Shown here: in pieces, positions 9,633 through 22,182 of the stretch
How positions within the stretch are numbered: position 1 is the first letter of the stretch
How the letters are laid out: each line of letters starts with the position of its first letter
Source of the DNA: Saccoglossus kowalevskii
Taxonomy: Eukaryota > Hemichordata > Enteropneusta > Harrimaniidae
Direction of reading: 5' to 3'
Assembly (NCBI RefSeq): GCF_000003605.2
Contig: NW_003108585.1
Location: 262,656 to 308,034 of the forward strand
Length of the DNA: 45,379 nucleotides
Position numbers and translations under genes: made by a program
Notes under the pieces: generated by a model
Database searches by the model: none
What the model saw: the letters and a program-made list of their open reading frames with translations, nothing else
What the model was told of the DNA's origin: nothing

Positions 9633-12600
9633 CTGGAATGAGAAGTAGAGAGAAACTGCTCTTTGAAAACTGCGAAATGTTTGAAAACATCAATAAGGGG
9701 GGAAATAATATTAATCATGGGTGAAATGTGACTCACGTCTCATGTGACTGTGCTATATCTGTTGATATACGGGTAAGGTTAAACGCGGCATTTCAATCTA
9801 TACAAATAAGTGACATGGCATGCAACTTGAGATTCGCCTAGCTTAGATCATTTTCAAAACATTGACATTAACGGTAAAAATATGAACAAAAACTGACACA
9901 AAACGCTCTTTTCTACGTAAGGAGTTAACGTGTGCGTAAATTACACCAACATCATACAATAACTTCTAATAAATATATTTCTGTTCGCACATTTATATTC
10001 AGGTTGAGATTTTTATTTTCACCAATTGAACGAGATTATGAACAACGAACCGATTATTGAAAATTGTAATAAATGATTAATTACATAACATTGGAGTTAA
10101 ACATGATTATTGACGATCCGTTCCGATAGGAAGAAAATTTAAAAAGCCGTTGCTGGGGAAAAGTTACCACAACTTTGAGGTTAAATTTCTCGCCAATGAC
10201 AGGACATACATTGGGCTCGAAGATATTAACAAAGAGTTTTGCTGTTTCCATGCCAATGATGGCCCAGGATTTGTTTCAGATTGCATCATATAATTAGAGT
10301 TAATACGTGAAGACACAGAAAATCACACAGATAGACAGACAGACAGTTCTTATATCTAGGAATAAAAGACTTGCGTGTCTGCCCAAACTGAATAAACTGT
10401 CTTAACTGAGTCTAGATAACACAAATGTGAGAACTGTTCATATTCAGTGCAGGAATAAGATCAATTGATCGGAACACCTGGTACAAGATATAAAACTGAA
10501 TGTTTATATTGATTGCATAATTGTAATCCATTGATTTTCTTGCTTCTTCTTTGCTTCAAAAACCAAGTGACGTCATCGAAGCAAGTGTCAGTACCAGTCA
10601 TGGGCCTAAACTCTGTTTTTCGTTTACATCGGCGTACATGCAGGAGAAATATATCGTTAATTTAATATATTATATTTGTTGCCATGTCATTTCCTTTTAC
10701 GCGTACGTTATGTGGAGAATGTTTCAAAGGCTGGCATCTGAGCATATGGGAATTAGAACGCGCACTACACAGCGGGCAAATGAATTGAGACTGATTATGT
10801 ATTAGAATGTCAGTTCACACAAATACAATATCAAATTCAAATGAAAATCATATAATATTGTACAACGAGGTATTACGTTTTTAAAATTTATTTGTAGATG
10901 ATTTCCACAACTCATTGCTCTTCAGAGGCCTTCACGACGGCAGTGCAATCCAACAAATTCACATTTACCGACACGATGAGAACAGTGGCGGTTGATCGTG
11001 ATCCCTTTGGAGAGATATAGCATATTCTGGGTACACAATCACTTCGCCTCGCTAGGCCAATATCTCCCGCTGAATATGCTAAACCACCAGAGAGTAATAT
11101 TATACGCTAACAAATACTAACGCTTGGCATTTATGGCCTTTTAATTTTGTGACTTTAAATTCGCTAATGTTTAAATTCTGCCCCGGAAAAAATTGCAATG
11201 TAGACCCTCTGACGCCGTTTCCTGTATTTTGAGGGGCAAATTTTGCTGACACAGAGGATTAATGTATTAGTGAATAGCGATGTGCATATTAATATCACAA
11301 GGTATCTGGTGTCACATGTTTAGGTGTGTGTTATGAGGACTCTATGGAAATAATTAAACAGTACTTTCGTAAGCTATTTTTGATATGATTTGATGAGTTT
11401 TTGATGAGTATGATATGAGATGTATATTCTACTCTAAGTGCGAATGTAACCGTGTAAATGAATATTGCTATTTAAGATTATTATATTATTCAAGATTTAT
11501 GTTAGAGATAATTTTTTGGTACGTTGATTTGGTTAATGTACTCTGAAGTGTCTGCTATTCCGTAACTATTGCTCGAATTTGCATTGTATTCATCTGTGGT
11601 CAAATTTTACTGGAGCAGATTTTCATATATTATATAACGTAATTTTAACAACATTAGTAAATTTTTGGAACACTGTATGTCGATGGCTTTCGAGTTAAGT
11701 TAAGCAAAATCAGTTTCATGCAGAGCGCACTAAGACTGTCTTAACAAAATTGTTTAACACTGATACGTAAATTTTAAATCATCAATGTGGAGTATGTGGC
11801 ACAACCGGTTTTATGTACTCAATTAAGTGTAAGTTTCTTTGTTTTTATAAACATTACTTTTGCGGACTTCCTTGATATAGGTATTACAGGATTTGGTGTG
11901 TGTGTTTCATGATTGTGATATTTTGAATATCAAATATTTTGTGCCATTGCGTGGAATCGGTTTTTAATATTAAATGTGGACAAAAGTCAAGTTCTCTCAC
12001 GCTGTGTTATTTTATCTAATATGACACTCTACACTCATTCAATATTAATATGTTTATCTACTGAATATGTGACGTACATTACAAACAGTATATAACGTAC
12101 ATTTCAAACAGTAAGGTCAATAACACCTTTTGATTTAAATTTTAAAAAATGCTAAAAAACCGCTAATTATGCATGTCGGCCATCCTAATAAATTAACATA
12201 AAGCAAAGTTAATTATGAATCTTAATGTATGCACTAAAACATTTATGTCAATGTCAACTCCGGCAATGGCTAATGTTTTTATCGTCCTTTATTAAAATAC
12301 ATAATGCAAATATATTGGCAAATGTTAGCTTGTCTGGAATCGGATTCTGAATCTTACTATTATTTTGAATCTCCTAACAAGCGCTTCTATTGTTTTGTCT
12401 TTTAAACGTGTTCTGGTCTGTTCATTATTTTCAACTTGCTGAACACGCTTGAAGAAAGGAAGTAGTATTTCCGTCTTCTCTGCTTTGTTTAAAGAAATTA
12501 AATCATACCTTAATATTATCACTGTCGAATTGACCTATCCACGAGCACACGGTTCTGTTTAAAAATGATCAGAATACAATCTACTTTATGCAGTTGAAAT

Positions 12601-13204
12601 AAAACAGTTGATAGTTGAGATTAAAACAATCGATGATCTTGAATGCAATATTAGTCTGTTGAAATATACGTTGAGTAACGTACATTTCTGCTAAATCAAG
12701 TGCGTATCCGACGACATGCATGACATATAACAGTTTTATACCAACTAAATAGATTGTACAATTACTTCTCTCTTACCAAGACGCTATATAACTCAGCAAA
12801 TACTGGTACAACATTATTGAGTAAGCAATATATCACATACATTGTTATACCCATAATTTTTAGATGGGTATAACAAAACTGGCATCATTTAAAACGTGTT
12901 TAAATAACATGGCTTCAGTTAACTTAGTTGTCAAGAAACGCGGAGTAAACTTTAAAGAAGTTATTTGTTCACTGTTGTCCTCAGTAGTTGGTATCAAGGT
13001 AATGTACATTTCAGCAACGTGTTTTTTTATCAATATGTATTTGCGTCCAATAGTCAACGCAATGCGTGGCGAAATTTCTGGTTTGTGTGTTTGTTATAAA
13101 TCTAAATACATGTGGTACGTATATGTTACATTCCTATTTATGTGTGTTTGTACTATATAATATAACTATAGAAAACAATAGTCAGTGCTATTAAAACAAA
13201 TGTT
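9633..13204. other. Presumed receptor intron 1 or 5' flank; no gene seen
   Basis: A phase-1 signal-peptide exon should lie upstream, that is, to the right. I found no ATG followed by a hydrophobic run and a phase-1 donor here. The stretch includes a short AGAC microsatellite at 10329-10346 and inverted 10-bp arms TAGCATATTC / GAATATGCTA at 11018-11027 and 11072-11081. Confidence 0.5.
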
Positions 13205-13545
13205 GTACGTGAGATTAGCAAGGCCTTGCCACATTTTGAGGTTGAAGGCCAATGTATGAGTTTATGTGTGTTTGTTGTATAGCTACATTGGGAAAATAGC
13301 CAGAGCCTTCAGACCTGGCAAATGTGTTCTCTATATAAATCACAACAGCGAATTTCCGAGTCAAAATATCAAAAGTAAATGTCACGGTGTTGATTTATGT
13401 ATGTTCAGTATTGAGATATAGGACTTATATATTAATAGCTAGGGACTTCAAACTTGGCACATATATTTCCTCTGTAACCCACATGAAATAGCTATTTTTA
13501 GGGCAAAGGTCGGAGTATATAAGTGTATGTATGTTCACAATATTA
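13205..13545. repeat. Diverged tandem repeat, 130-139-bp unit
   Basis: Equivalent blocks recur: CTTCAGACCTGGCA at about 13307 and CTTCAAACTTGGCA at about 13446; TTATGTGTGTTTG at 13262, TTATGTATGTTCA at 13395 and GTATGTATGTTCA near 13525. Two nearly full units and a partial first unit are visible, well diverged. Interspersed satellite-like elements of this shape occur in many invertebrate genomes; I cannot name the family. Confidence 0.7.
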
Positions 13546-16489
13546 GGACAGCAGCATTTCTTTATTATACAAATGCATTTGGAATATCGAATTGATTCTA
13601 TTACGTATTCATTCATGTATTTATGTAAAAATGCTTTATTAGAATAAAGTACCAACCTATTCAGTATTAATTAAAAAAAAGAAATGAACAAACGAAATTT
13701 TTTGTCCTAACAAACAAACAAACAAATAATGGTCTATGTCTGAGGGGAAACCCGTCCAAAAAATCACGATATGATGTGATTCCGTTACATAGCTACAATC
13801 TAATCTCAGAGTCATTTCCATTCAAACCAATGTGGAGAGATACTAATTTGACATAGGCACACACACATACAGACAGACAGACAGAAATCAGTACGATATT
13901 ACTCGTCCCTCCACTCCACTCGCAAAGAAGCTAGGAAACACTTCCGGATAATCTGCCTCGTAAACAATTATATTTCATATTGTAGTTTTGTCATTGGAAT
14001 AATCTTGCCATCAATATAACTGTTGGGACCATAGTCCAATTTAAGTACTTATTATGGTTGCTATATGTATTTATATGATATTAATTTTGTTCCAGTCAGC
14101 AAAACACACGCTAACTATAAGATTTGTATACAAAAAAGGAAACCCTGGTTAATTACTGTTTAAACAATTTAAAAAATAGACTACAATTAACCAATTTTTC
14201 TTGGTTTCCATAAGATTTCTTATTTGTATAAAATGTGTAATTCATGCAGATGAAGATAGGGGTTTGTTTATTTTAATATTTTACTCATGAAAACGTTTCT
14301 TCAAATGTTTGTCTATGGGGTAGCTTAGAGGTAATGAGTCTTTACATTTACCTTGGTGTAGTAGTTTATTCGTAAACTGCTAAGAATATTATTTACGAAC
14401 TAATGGATGCATGCCACTGGAAACAGTTTCTCGCAGTGTAGACTATGTCGTGCAAATTATCTAGCGTGTTGCGTGTTCATTGTAACTGTCATGTACTTAT
14501 ATTTTAACAATATGACTAATTATGTTTTACGGGATGAGTGGTCAATGTGTGTTGTTATAATAAAACAAATCATTCCTTGTTTAGTGGGCAATACACTTTC
14601 AAAAATGAAAGTAACCATCTCACTATTATTAGTTAGTATTTTAAATTTACGCAGACACCACGAGACAAAAACGTCTGGGTTTCGAAATACAATATTTGGG
14701 TCACACAATAATGGCCCATCAAAAGTATTACATTGGAACAGTTAGAGCACAATTTACAATGACTTAGCAATACTTAGTGTGTTCAACCGGGAATACTGCA
14801 GTGTTTTCTGACAATCGCATATTTGGTAGTTTTTACAAAGTCCAACAATTAATCAACACTAAACGAATGGCTATCTAGTATGTTTGATTAGGTTCCTCTA
14901 TATTCAGACTCTAAATAAGTGATAATATAATAAATATAAATAAAAAATATCCATTTCTTATTTCGCTGGTAGAAGATTGGCGATTGGAGATTGGCGATAA
15001 TATTATGTAAAGCAAGTTGAAACAGGTTCTTGCCAAAAGAAGTTTGTGCGTTTGAAAATCCTTTGATTGCGTCAACCGCACTATTTTTCTACACAAGCTA
15101 AGGCACTGGGAAATTCGGGGTCCTTTGCTTTAGTTCAAAACCTACCTTACAAATCTACACCAGTGGGTATATAAATTCCGCTACATTTTCACACTGCCAA
15201 ATGACATTAATTCGCGGATTAATTCATATTTCATAATAATGATATCCTCGATACTCGCGAGAAACCTAATATTCAGAGCGTTACTTAAATATATTAACTT
15301 GGTCAAAAGGTCAACTTGAAAGCTCATATTGATAAGGTGAAAAATGCAATTGTGCGCAAGGTAGAAACTATTGTTCAGCTAAGTCATTATGAGCACAAAT
15401 TTCATTATATGAAACACCACTATTACTACAAATTACATAATACAGTTAAATATAGGGAAATGGTAAGAAATCACTGTTATAACCAATTGTGCTTCTGCAG
15501 TGAAAAAAAACACCTGCGCCATATCATACTCATTCATGTCCACACTATCCGAATTTCCCATAACTATGCCTACTAAATTCACACATGTATTTTATTTTGT
15601 GACCTAAATAGCAATCGTCTTGCCCATTCTGTAAATAATTATCTTGTTCCAATCATGCACGATTTCCCGTCAGAATTGCATCAAACGATAACTAAATGTA
15701 TTGCCTAAGGGAGATTCTAACACTAACGCAATATAATTTAAAATTTTCAGCAATTAAACACTGCAACTATTTACCAGACTACATCAATCAAATTAGAAAT
15801 AAATCCCTTTTTCGAATTCGCCTAGCATTATATATTTTGTAATTTATTCATCACCACATACTGTAAAATTACAAATAATTCTTAATATTAATATAATCTC
15901 TTTTATTTCATATTTTATATAATTCACAATTATATTAGTTTATTTATTATATATAAGTTCTGGGAAAATATCCCTCACCAGACTGATAAGTTATACTGTT
16001 AACATCATTTAATTAGAATCATTATTTTCTTAGTATTGTTATCACATTTTAATTCATTCATTTATAAATTTAGATCGAGGGGGACACTAAATGGTTGCCA
16101 GTATAGCATACATACGCACGGTGTTCATAACAAATAAATTAAAAACACATTATAATAAAATATACATCTCTATAGTCGATCAATCGGCAAACATATGGCA
16201 GGCGATATGTCGTTTAGTTTATGCTATACAATATTATTATTAACGAGGCATAGATTTCAAGGATCACCAACTTATGTTCAGTATTCAGAAAGAAACACGT
16301 AAAAAGTTTAGTTATCAATCATTTCTTTGAATGTGAATATTTGATTTCATTAAATTATGTGTATATAATCGTATGTCTTTTTATTTTATTAAAAGGGAAT
16401 GTCGCAGTAGAAATTAAGTCATCTCCAATTGAAAGTCAAAGTTATAATTAATTATGAGACATTGCGTGGAAGAACGCAAAATAATACAT
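13546..16489. other. No gene seen
   Basis: AT-rich DNA with a short AAAC run near 13717 and a CA/GACA microsatellite at 13858-13884. A 112-codon plus-strand frame at 14407-14745 has no family features and is within chance expectation. No transposon domain was made out. Confidence 0.5.
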
Positions 16490-16556
16490 AAACAAACAAA
16501 CAAACAAACAAACAAACAAACAAACAAACAAACAAACAAACAAACAAACAAACAAA
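16490..16556. repeat. AAAC microsatellite, about 16 perfect units
   Basis: An uninterrupted AAAC/CAAA tetranucleotide run of 67 bp ends in AAAAAA. Perfect repetition suggests an actively variable locus, or the A-rich tail of a retroelement insertion. Confidence 0.97.
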
Positions 16557-18481
16557 AAATTTAAATACACGATGAAAACAGTGAGATAATACTACATTGA
16601 CTTAAATGCGCACATCCATTCTAGGTGAGGCAGGTATTACAGAAATATTGAAGACGCCACATATATCGATCTCATTGTATTACTCGCACGCTAACTTTTA
16701 TAAATCTATGCTCCAACATGTGAAGTTGTGGTCTTTGGATAGTATTATCCACAAAACGCAATTATATGCATTAGGTAATATAACATATGATTACATACAA
16801 GTGACACAAGCCGTTAAACTCAATATTATTGAAAGCGACACAGATTGCGTAATAGCCAATTGGAATATAATTTGTTCTTCCTGTGAGCAAATTTGTTTAG
16901 TTTCGTCTGTAATAACCGTTTATATTTCAAACCCAGAGAGAATAAAGATCTAAGCTGCCTACGGGTCAGCAGGACACGAGTCAGCGATAAATCTTGTGGT
17001 TATTCGAACGAGACGAACCAAGACAGGCGTGTGGATCTGTGGGGGAAAGTTTGTGGGCTGTCACATACATCAGTTGCTTGTCAAAAATCACACATGCATT
17101 TTCCCGAGTATTTGAAATTGAAATTATAATTACTACGCGTATACATATAATTACGTGAGGTGTTGACTGTTGACGTCGTGAAACATATCATTTTCAATAA
17201 GGTTCTTGGAATGCTGGAATAATAAACCGTTATCAGTTATAATAAGGTAACCCCCCCCCCCCACACACACACACACACGTCCGGTGTATCACCGCCGAAT
17301 CTTGTATTAATTTACTTTTGATATTTGTCATAGTGATGGCACAATAGATATGAATCATCAACAGAGCATTGGAAATTAGAAAATAGTAGAAAATAGCATA
17401 CCATAATGATTGCATTTTTTTAAAATCCTTTTGTAATAATGATATAATGCAAAAATGTATAACATATGTTTTGAGGCCTAAAATGTAATACGGAGCCAAC
17501 TGACCATATAAAAGCACATTACAAATACCACTAAAGTCTATTTATAAATTCAGATGGTGAGACAATACTGTCACAGTTCCGCTGACTCTTACAAGCTGTG
17601 TACTCGGCCAAAGCAACCGACAGTTATAAAAGCAATCGCCGGGGAACGTCTTTCGAATGAGTATTCTAAGATATAGTGAAGTAAAATAAAAACAAATTCT
17701 GCTTTAAATCAGTCCGGGTCGTTAAAACGATTTTTTTATTATTAAAGAAAAACAATTATGTATTGATAAATCTCACAGCTCTTTGGTTTCATTTGAAAGT
17801 AGCGTTATAAATATTTATTAACTATGGGAAAGCCAATAAGTGAGAACAATAGTATTGATAAATCAAACATTATTTATTATTCATTTATTCTATATATGTT
17901 ACATCATTTCGATTGTAGGAAATATAAATGTTTTGGGATCTTCGTGGTGTACTGATGTACTATTCAGTTCAATCAATTTGTATAATTAGACTCACATACA
18001 CCTTAGATACTATGTTAACATAGATTAGCACATGTTTTCAAATACCGACAAGAGTGAATAAAAAAGGTTTATGCATGTGTCACACCAAAAATTAATAAAC
18101 AACGAATATTTGTTTTTAAACATGAAAATGTTGTATGGCAAAATACATCTATCTACTAAATATGGAAAGAATACTAATCATATCATCAAAAATAAATACA
18201 AGAAACATGTGTTTTACAGTTATTTGAAATATTTTTCTGCACTTAATTTTTTGAAGATTCATCTTTAATTCTGTTATGTATGTTATGAATCTCAAGCTAA
18301 TCGGGGTACCCTCGTTAAATAAAGTCTCAATTAGTAAAGTAAAAACTAGTGAACATTATAGTAAACTTTGTCACATAAAATTTTACTAGTTCATTTATCC
18401 CACTAACAATACTTTGTCGTCGCTGAAGGCAAGTAGAGAATTATGAACATTACGTTAACATATATGCATTGTGTTGTACAG
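16557..18481. other. No gene seen; poly-C/CA microsatellite inside
   Basis: A 115-codon plus-strand frame at 16606-16953 is the longest unexplained one on that strand, but its composition follows the background and it matches no family I know. At 17251-17278 twelve C residues are followed by a CA dinucleotide run. Otherwise the stretch is AT-rich. Confidence 0.5.
17251..17278. repeat. Poly-C plus CA microsatellite
   Basis: Twelve C residues run directly into eight CA units. A simple repeat. Confidence 0.95.
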
Positions 18482-18638
18482 TTTCTGTAAACACATCTGT
18501 GGTCAACTTGGGATTTATCGAACCCTAAGTAGATGTGGTAGATATGGAAAAGGTGGTGATATTACGGTTTATGCCTCACCGAGCAAGCACGTTCAAGTTA
18601 AGCAAATGTGCAGTGAGCTGTTTAAAATCAAAATCACG
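18482..18638 (+). CDS. Exon-like segment, unidentified (157 bp)
   Basis: Flanked by an acceptor-like TTGTGTTGTACAG and a donor GTAATG. The open frame (one base, then 52 codons) includes FCKHICGQLGIYRTL, RYGKGGDITVYAS and KHVQVKQMCSELFK, with four Cys and balanced composition, unlike most chance frames in this window. I do not recognise a domain. The frame stays open past the donor to 18677, so it could also be a small stand-alone reading frame or part of a decayed element; a retrotransposon relic follows 300 bp later on the same strand. Confidence 0.3.
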
Positions 18639-18935
18639 GTAATGAACGTTAACTTTGATATGTTAGGACATTTATAATTTCAAACTAAACTAGAGTTGAG
18701 GAGCGGACGAAACTCCTACTCGGTCTGTCGTATAATTAAAGGGATTGGCTTAGATATTAGTTTCTGGCTGAATCAATATAGAATGTCGCGTGTAGCTCAC
18801 CCCCGCACACATGTGATGACTAACAGTAAGCAGTGTTCAGGTTTCAACACAGTGATCACACTGATTTGAATAATTTTAGATCATAGCCTGGATTGAACCA
18901 ACAACATCATGTTTTATACACATGTACAAACAATA

Positions 18936-19198
18936 GCTCAAGTCAGATTAAGTTGCCATAAGCTTGCCATTGACAAAGGTGGTTAAACTAAACCAAAAAC
19001 ACCAGTGTGAGACAGGTTATGCTCCCATTGTAACGAAGTTGAAAATGAGGAACATCATTTAATACATTGTAAAGTATACACAAAACAAAGAGACGCAATG
19101 TTTCACACTATCAACAATGTAAATGCAAATTCCTGAATTTGGATAAAGAAAAACAGGATAAATATATTTTACAATCAAAACATAAAGACATTATATAA
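18936..19198 (+). pseudogene. Relic of a non-LTR retrotransposon, C-terminal region of the RT polyprotein
   Basis: The frame reads QVRLSCHKLAIDKGG, stop, TKPKTPV, stop, DRLCSHCNEVENEEHH and LIHCKVYTKQRDAMF. This is the C-x2-C-x8-H-x4-C knuckle with the EDE-H-F/L pattern found after the reverse transcriptase in many LINE-like polyproteins. After a frameshift near 19130 it continues with FLNLDKEKQDKYILQSKHKD to a TAA at 19196. Two stops and one shift show that it is dead. The preceding RT domain is not visible next to it. Confidence 0.85.
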
Positions 19199-22088
19199 CC
19201 CTAAATGTGTACTTAAGTAACAGTAAATGAAAAAAAATACACTCGATCACACTTATTTTACTTTTCATTTACTAAACTATTACTTACTTTTTTGTTTATT
19301 CATTATTAAGTATATTACATTTTAAACACCAAATTAGAAATGTAAAATTTTCTCCACCTATATATTATATACGTTTAAAGTTATGAAATGGGTTCAATTC
19401 TGAACACCCCCGTATGTAACATTTTTTTCAATAGATTATGTATAATTGAACTGAGATTAAGTTTTACACCAAATCATTTACAGATGAGACCCGTGTTTTT
19501 TTAATTTTGTGATCACCAACATATTATACTATTATTTAAAATAACACACTCCGAGTGTAAGTTTAACTTTAAATTTTTCACTTGGGTTTGTACCTGTTGC
19601 TTGTATCTCGGTGTCCCTACAATTCCAACGAACAGTTATCTGTACTAACCGTGTGTTAATCTTTATATTCAAACATTCTGGAATAGTAATTATTATCTAT
19701 CATCACAGATTGATCTGACAGTTTCATTTATACGATGCATGAACAGTAATCATGTAATAAGAGTACTTAAGTTTAAATTTCATTTTATTTCTAAAACAAT
19801 CTGTTCCAACATATCCCATAAGGCATGGACGCGCCATGGAGCGTAACGTTTCGAAATGCCACGTCAAAATACTACATTCACAACGATCAATCACGTTTTT
19901 TGTTTACAGCAAATGTTCGCTTTTCGAAGATACACTTTCTCAGGGAATATTGGTCGAATAGTACCAAGTATTACCGCCGTGTCAGACATCACGTCCTTGA
20001 ATAGAGAACCTAGCAAGGAATGTTTTACAAACACAACGCAAACACCAATTTGCCATGGGCAACGTCAAAGTCACATGTAGTCATCATGTTGTTGCAAGGT
20101 GTGAATGTTGGCGTGATATCCGTACTTGTACATTGCGAATAATTAAACCCCTAATGGCTGTCACTGGAAATGATTAGCTTATCTCGGTTAGAATGCGGTA
20201 AATGAAATACCCTAAGTGAATAAATAAATCAACAACGGACATACGTGCACCTGGGTACAACAATTACAATACAACAAGCTTGAATAAAAATCTTTTAATG
20301 CAATCTAGTAGTCTCGTATATAATGTTGAAGTTAAATTATAAAAAATGTCAATTACATAGGCAGACATTTCATCTATATTTAAAGAAATACGTAAGTAAT
20401 CAAATTATCTAATTGGTATTCCGTAACGTTATTATATTTTCATATTCGTTAATGATTGATGTGGAATTTTATTCTCGATTGAATTTGTTCATTTGATACG
20501 GTTCTTTCTTTTGCGTTTTAAAACAAAAATAGTAATTGCGAAAGTGTCCTGCAAAATTCCGGAAAGCTGTAACTATCATTTTGGGTAAAAAAAAAAGGTA
20601 ATGACATTCTATTTAGTGAAATTAGCGAGAGTACGTTGTTGATTTGATCATGCGATCTTTATGGTCGACACCGGGGAACATATGCCTACATTCATTTTGT
20701 TCCCTTGTCAATATTATTAAGCCATATTCTATATAATGATCATGACTTGACATGGTTAATTATGTTATTCCACAACACCCCGCCTTTAAGTGTCCTGATT
20801 AGCAAAGCATATTTGTGATATACCACGGTTATAATAATCTCCAATGTATATTCTTGATATATCACATTTGTAATAATTGCTTCAAAACAGGTATTGTAAA
20901 AATAGTGGAGTTTAAATCAACGAAGATACGGCACAAATGTTTTTCTGTATCATGCGAATGTTAATACAGTATTGTTCACTAAGTCGTGTATGAATCTCGC
21001 CGTTGCACAGATCACCCCATACGTCTTACCATTCGATATAAATACAGGTACCAGTGGCACGTTGTATGTGTAAAAGGAATTCAACTAGACTGAACTCACG
21101 ACCAAAACAAAGCTCCTCACTACTGTAAGCAGATGTGCACCACACTAAGTAAGTTACATTATTAATTAAAAAATAAATAGGACTTAGCTTCATTATAATG
21201 TTACTATACTACGCGATTCACAAGCATTACTATGTGGTGCTACTCTAGATAAAATCAAAATCATTTATTTTGCAATAATATTTGTTTAAATGAAATAATT
21301 ACATACAGTTTAGAATGACTTTTCATTTCTCATATTCTCAAATATTATATATAACATTAGCTACGTAAATACGAGTACTACAATTGGCGATATTAATTTA
21401 TACAAATTACGAAATCCTCTATGACATATCGATATATTATCATGTACAGAAGTACGCTAATTTATAGACTGTTGTACATCTGGGACCCATCGCAGAAGTA
21501 ACCCCTAATTCTATATCGTGGCAATTTCGGCAGAAGGTTAATTTCGACAGTTATTTTAGACAGCCTTTGACCGTTTCGATTTAACGTCACGTACACGGTG
21601 GTTTACATGTGTACACGTCTAACAAAAGATCCTGTAATTCGATTCAAGGTGGCTGACATATGGTCTATTTACATATTGTAATCTTTAAATGACGTTTGTA
21701 GTTGAACTACACAAGTAGTGATCGTAATCGTGTGAGAACAAGTTCAAAGTATACTAATCGACATTGCATATAATTCAATACAAAATGTATATTACCAAAA
21801 CGTTTATACTTAAGCTACATTGCCATGCTCCTTAAAGACGTACAAAACAAGTCATGGGGGGGGGGTTGTTAGTTGCAATTAACTATACCGATGTTGCATT
21901 AGTTCATTAGGTCAATTTATAGTTGTTAGATAAAGCGCATAACATAATATGACCCCGGTAGAATCGTTCACCCTGACTAATGCCAAGACGTAATTGGCTA
22001 GCTGTTAGATTGGTTGAACAATCACCATGTGTCTAATCGGTTTATAATTGTGAACACAAGAACGGAGTGTGGTTGCACTAAACACCAA
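19199..22088. other. No gene seen
   Basis: AT-rich. Overlapping short frames at 19836-19961 (41 codons, good Kozak context GCCATGG) and 19856-20080 lie in a slightly more G+C-rich patch with an acceptor-like TTTTTTGTTTACAG. Neither resembles a known protein. Nothing else is recognisable. Confidence 0.45.
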
Positions 22089-22182
22089 GACTAATCGCAA
22101 TGTACGACTGTTTAACAGACTAATCGCAATGTACGACTGTTTAACAGACTAATCGCAATGTACGGCTGTTTAACAGACTTAT
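22089..22182. repeat. 29-bp minisatellite, three units plus a partial one
   Basis: Units begin at 22089, 22118 and 22147 with GACTAATCGCAATGTACG, then a ctgtttaaca end. Only one base differs (ACGACTG versus ACGGCTG), and a degenerate fourth start, GACTTATC, lies at 22176. The near-identity indicates recent expansion. Confidence 0.95.

Noticed and set aside
9633..9690. ATG at 9690 in frame with receptor exon 2 as the true start
   Set aside because: The frame runs through a strong pyrimidine-rich acceptor, the resulting N-terminus is a poor signal peptide, and nAChR genes usually have a phase-1 intron here.
14407..14745. 112-codon plus-strand frame
   Set aside because: Background composition and no recognisable motif; hydrophobic stretches come from T-rich codons.
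16606..16953. 115-codon plus-strand open reading frame
   Set aside because: About one frame of this length is expected by chance in 45 kb of AT-rich DNA; no domain, splice signal or compositional shift supports it.
22089..22182. CRISPR-like array
   Set aside because: Units are contiguous with no unique spacers, and the DNA is eukaryotic.
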